Assembly: GCA_937930025.1 (NCBI GenBank) | Contig: CALGJW010000265.1 | Location: forward strand, 1 to 38,351 | Origin: an uncultured Saprospiraceae bacterium | Lineage (GTDB): Bacteria; Bacteroidota; Bacteroidia; Chitinophagales; Saprospiraceae | Length of the DNA: 38,351 nucleotides | Direction: 5' to 3' | Shown here: positions 38,001 through 38,351 of the stretch, one piece after another | Numbering within the stretch: the stretch's first letter is position 1 | How the letters are laid out: each line of letters opens with the position of its first letter | Translations under genes and position numbers: made by a program | The notes under the pieces: model-generated | Told to the model about the DNA's origin: nothing | Seen by the model: only the letters and a program-made list of their open reading frames with translations | The model's database searches: none

Positions 38001-38351
38001 TCAATGTTTCAGAACAGCCCTTTTCATCCGTAACAGTCACGTCATATGATCCTGGAACTAGGTCATCTCTAAGGAACGGATTGTCATTACCCGCTAGGTC
38101 AGCCCAATCAGCAGTAACAACTCCTGATCCTCCAACATATCCAACATTGATACTTCCAAATTCACCACAATTAGCTGGGAATATAGTGTAGTCAACAACT
38201 AGTTCAGGTCCAACTACAACTTCCACAGTTTTTATTGCAGAACATGCACCATTTGAAATAGCAACTGTATAAGTTCCTGCATTATCTGTAGAAACATTCG
38301 TAATAACTGGATTCGCTTCTGAAGAAGTAAATCCATTAGGTCCTGTCCATT
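32020..38351 (-). CDS. Giant multidomain T9SS cargo/adhesin: SprB-like/Ig-like repeats, tandem repeats and CHU_C (gliding-motility-associated) C-terminal domain; 5' end beyond right edge
   Basis: C-term IIFSGFSPNLDGVNDVFTILGIENFPNNQVCVFNRWGNQVHNEKGYTNDRGWEGTFDGKRLPDGTYFYVIEDGEGTTYSGYLQLHR. The frame stays open past the listed start at 38226 (WTGPNGFTSSEANPVITNVSTDNAGTYTVAISNGACSAIKTVEVVV), so that GTG is an internal Val. Confidence 0.93.
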   Translation of the reverse strand, partial: WTGPNGFTSSEANPVITNVSTDNAGTYTVAISNGACSAIKTVEVVVGPELVVDYTIFPANCGEFGSINVGYVGGSGVVTADWADLAGNDNPFLRDDLVPGSYDVTVTDEKGCSETLNNLVIEDACQCDAFAGTLDQDQSNYCLSQGTATISAIPNGDDVVPAGFETIYVLTEGSDLVIIEAGANPTFTVSDLSTYTIHTLVYDPATLDISIIDFGTTTGFDVFGLLTQGSGTICGSLDVDGVSFEGVSTFAELVYTKAEYCEMSNGVARLEPTNYNFVWSDGGNGAERNDLDAGTYEVIATSPLGCSVELEVTIGSECTCVAPLINDIIVFEAHCGEIDASAEIIPVGNVSNFSYSWSTIQGVPNGLGNKRSDLAPGFYTVTVTQNGVNDCSTVVDVTVGTVGGPTVDAINVAPAICGANDGSVSLLPASNNYIWSNGNFTGSSRTNLAPGTYEVIVSDGNVPPCIDVVLVEVPEESALTISYNTIQAPTCDEADGEVEIIVENGSGNYEFLWEDQTQLSDGTRTGLNKGVHAVDITDLSTGCSDTYTFVLNNDVPGADIQLLSLANESCVGLENGSVSFDYIASNGLALPATMNVIDRTGTEVSENNLAPGNYFMLVEDANGCIAGNLDFSIAEATELRVNVGILDQSCEDDGSIQIEISGGTAAYTFDWTDLSGSDNSKDRTGLVAGDYSVNIEDAQGCSLEILDIQLSQTCSSNCTDPVVANIVVIESDCNESTGSITVQMFDDVTNYKYFLSPNAGTQNGNVFVDLPAGVYQVTVEDGNSVDCVVTQTVVVQNANGPQATLAQTSPAQCGMNNGTAVMTPFTLDYTWCNGSTDFNPSNLPAGTCFVTVSDPATGCENILAIEIGEQNNLQASANILNRPDCDQADGSVEIVVLGGSGSYTFEWSDGESGQQRNDLEDGNYSIEITDQTTGCSTTFDFGLAADVQGDVQIIVNSILPIEVSCAGTNDGNLDYSLNPSLDFQGPAQEVILDANGDEIDNGDLTAGNYILLISDSNGCLANSLTFEVIDPQELKLDIAIQDATCQDPGKITVEATGGVPGYQFDWADVAGVNNVSNRNNLAPGSYSLEVTDANGCIVSVQNLEVEDTCVDCGTPESTDITILTNSADQICFVLESCFDPTQVTYSLSDGTTVGSSTFGNWELDQNGCLIYNAEDLEGNDVDEICIIANDGVNSDTTCISFSIISMPLGGPVTDTIYVSTLPGVTLDSCLNIDEIGGNVTGSNTNASSNDGVFFISNENCYRYIPNPGATGSNVDTAIVVLCNNDLMLCDTTVVIISIGAVSTPTTDTVYINTFVDVTLDDCLNIDEIGGVVTGTNITGNIDDGVFFITADNCYRYIPNPGVTGPFLDTAIVVLCNNDLMLCDTTVVIISIEALSTPTTDTIYVSTPIDVTLDSCLNIDELGGVVTGTNTSATADDGVFFITNDNCYRYIPNPGVSGPFLDTVTVILCNNDLMLCDTTVVILSITNGSNCDPYYTGPTSFVIDDCAQGAPICLDFEIGDLFNYEITDNGVEYDGAFDVCVIDTQYQYVAFQLGAPGAYTLDEWTANGQTFTLPLFTSPQQLADSMNVWDPAGDWEVFGFVIVGGNGTGNYGSLFISANMVPQFEVPNQIIPDATTIYLSDGPHNLLIENIVDGCFQNIVFDVTCTDPPILIDTLLTINEGEIDTYCFDFNNVATIQNLCPAEADGNTSFSLVAGSNCIDITGILLGSDAYCFEVCDAAGVCDTFNVEIQVVPVTDTIIQVINLGTTDSLCLDTTIFQNALDVFINDCENPSNLNVDFVLNNDTYCVAYNADLIGQDTACLVICDSLGFCDTTILIVQVIVPTPDTLEIPILVGETDTLCLDGSELTGPIQTIFNICPQSIGENVDFIIDPTTNCIIYTGTIVGQDTACMVICDAQMVCDTTYVIFDVFNNLLPIAIDDDTTTTIGNAVVIEVLLNDTINGNLEGFEITGQPSNGTVIINPDGTITYTPNDNFCGGIDQFMYSISNEFGTDMAIVTIEVLCEELIIFSGFSPNLDGVNDVFTILGIENFPNNQVCVFNRWGNQVHNEKGYTNDRGWEGTFDGKRLPDGTYFYVIEDGEGTTYSGYLQLHR
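32568..33350 (-). repeat. Three diverged tandem repeats of about 86 aa
   Basis: Recurring xDTxxxx..LxxxDTxCLDxx...NCxxYxxxLxGQDTACxVICDxxxxCDTTxxIxxV in PILIDTLLT..., VTDTIIQV... and PTPDTLEIP... Confidence 0.75.
33877..34713 (-). repeat. Three tandem 93-aa (279-nt) repeats
   Basis: TDT(I/V)Y(V/I)xT...VTLD(S/D)CLNIDE(I/L)GGxVTG(S/T)N...DGVFFI...NCYRYIPNPG...LCNNDLMLCDTTVVIISI. The shared nucleotide string atcacaaagcatta begins at 33922, 34201 and 34480 (279-nt spacing). Confidence 0.93.
35017..37398 (-). repeat. Two tandem about 395-400 aa super-repeats, each of five SprB/Ig-like modules in the same order
   Basis: Unit A (CTCVAPLINDIIVFEAHCGE..., 36199-37398) and unit B (CTDPVVANIVVIESDCNES..., 35017-36198) align module by module: GPxxxx..PAxCGxNNG; PTCDEADGEVEIIVENGSGNYEFLW / PDCDQADGSVEIVVLGGSGSYTFEW; LRVNVGILDQSCEDDGSI / LKLDIAIQDATCQDPGKI. 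Confidence 0.85.

Noticed and set aside
32020-38351. Repeats in the giant protein as a possible CRISPR or DNA-level satellite array
   Set aside because: Repeats are long, in frame and diverged at the protein level; they are protein domain repeats.

Overview
Chromosomal window from a Bacteroidota bacterium (inferred from SusC/SusD, PorP/SprF, a CHU_C-type T9SS C-terminus and DUF1080). From left to right it contains:
- pnp (5' part of the gene, minus strand, runs off the left edge) and rpsO.
- An orphan membrane histidine kinase, mazG, an NqrM-like Cys-rich microprotein and ribA.
- A co-oriented polysaccharide utilization locus: two GH144-like glucoamylase-fold proteins, a LamG lipoprotein, SusD, SusC, and a Reg_prop/Y_Y_Y/LuxR-type regulator. 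Beta-1,2-glucan is the likely substrate, by inference.
- An M48 protease / DUF192 / VWA-CoxE cluster.
- A large ThuA-like/GSDH/PKD/cytochrome c fusion, followed by a sugar isomerase, a rhodanese and a DUF1080 hydrolase.
- An AAA ATPase with a PD-(D/E)XK-like C-terminus, preceded by a perfect 15-bp inverted repeat, then tRNA-Lys(TTT).
- A HAD phosphatase and dinB.
- An unannotated structured RNA or leader upstream of dinB.
- porP/sprF and a giant T9SS-secreted repeat protein that runs off the right edge.
I found no CRISPR array, rRNA or clear transposase. The strongest observations not explained by ordinary gene calls are the candidate structured RNA at 30355-30531, the nested higher-order repeats of the giant surface protein, the ATPase hairpin, and a 31-aa single-TM microprotein missed by the ORF track. 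I see no conclusive evidence for an entirely new system.
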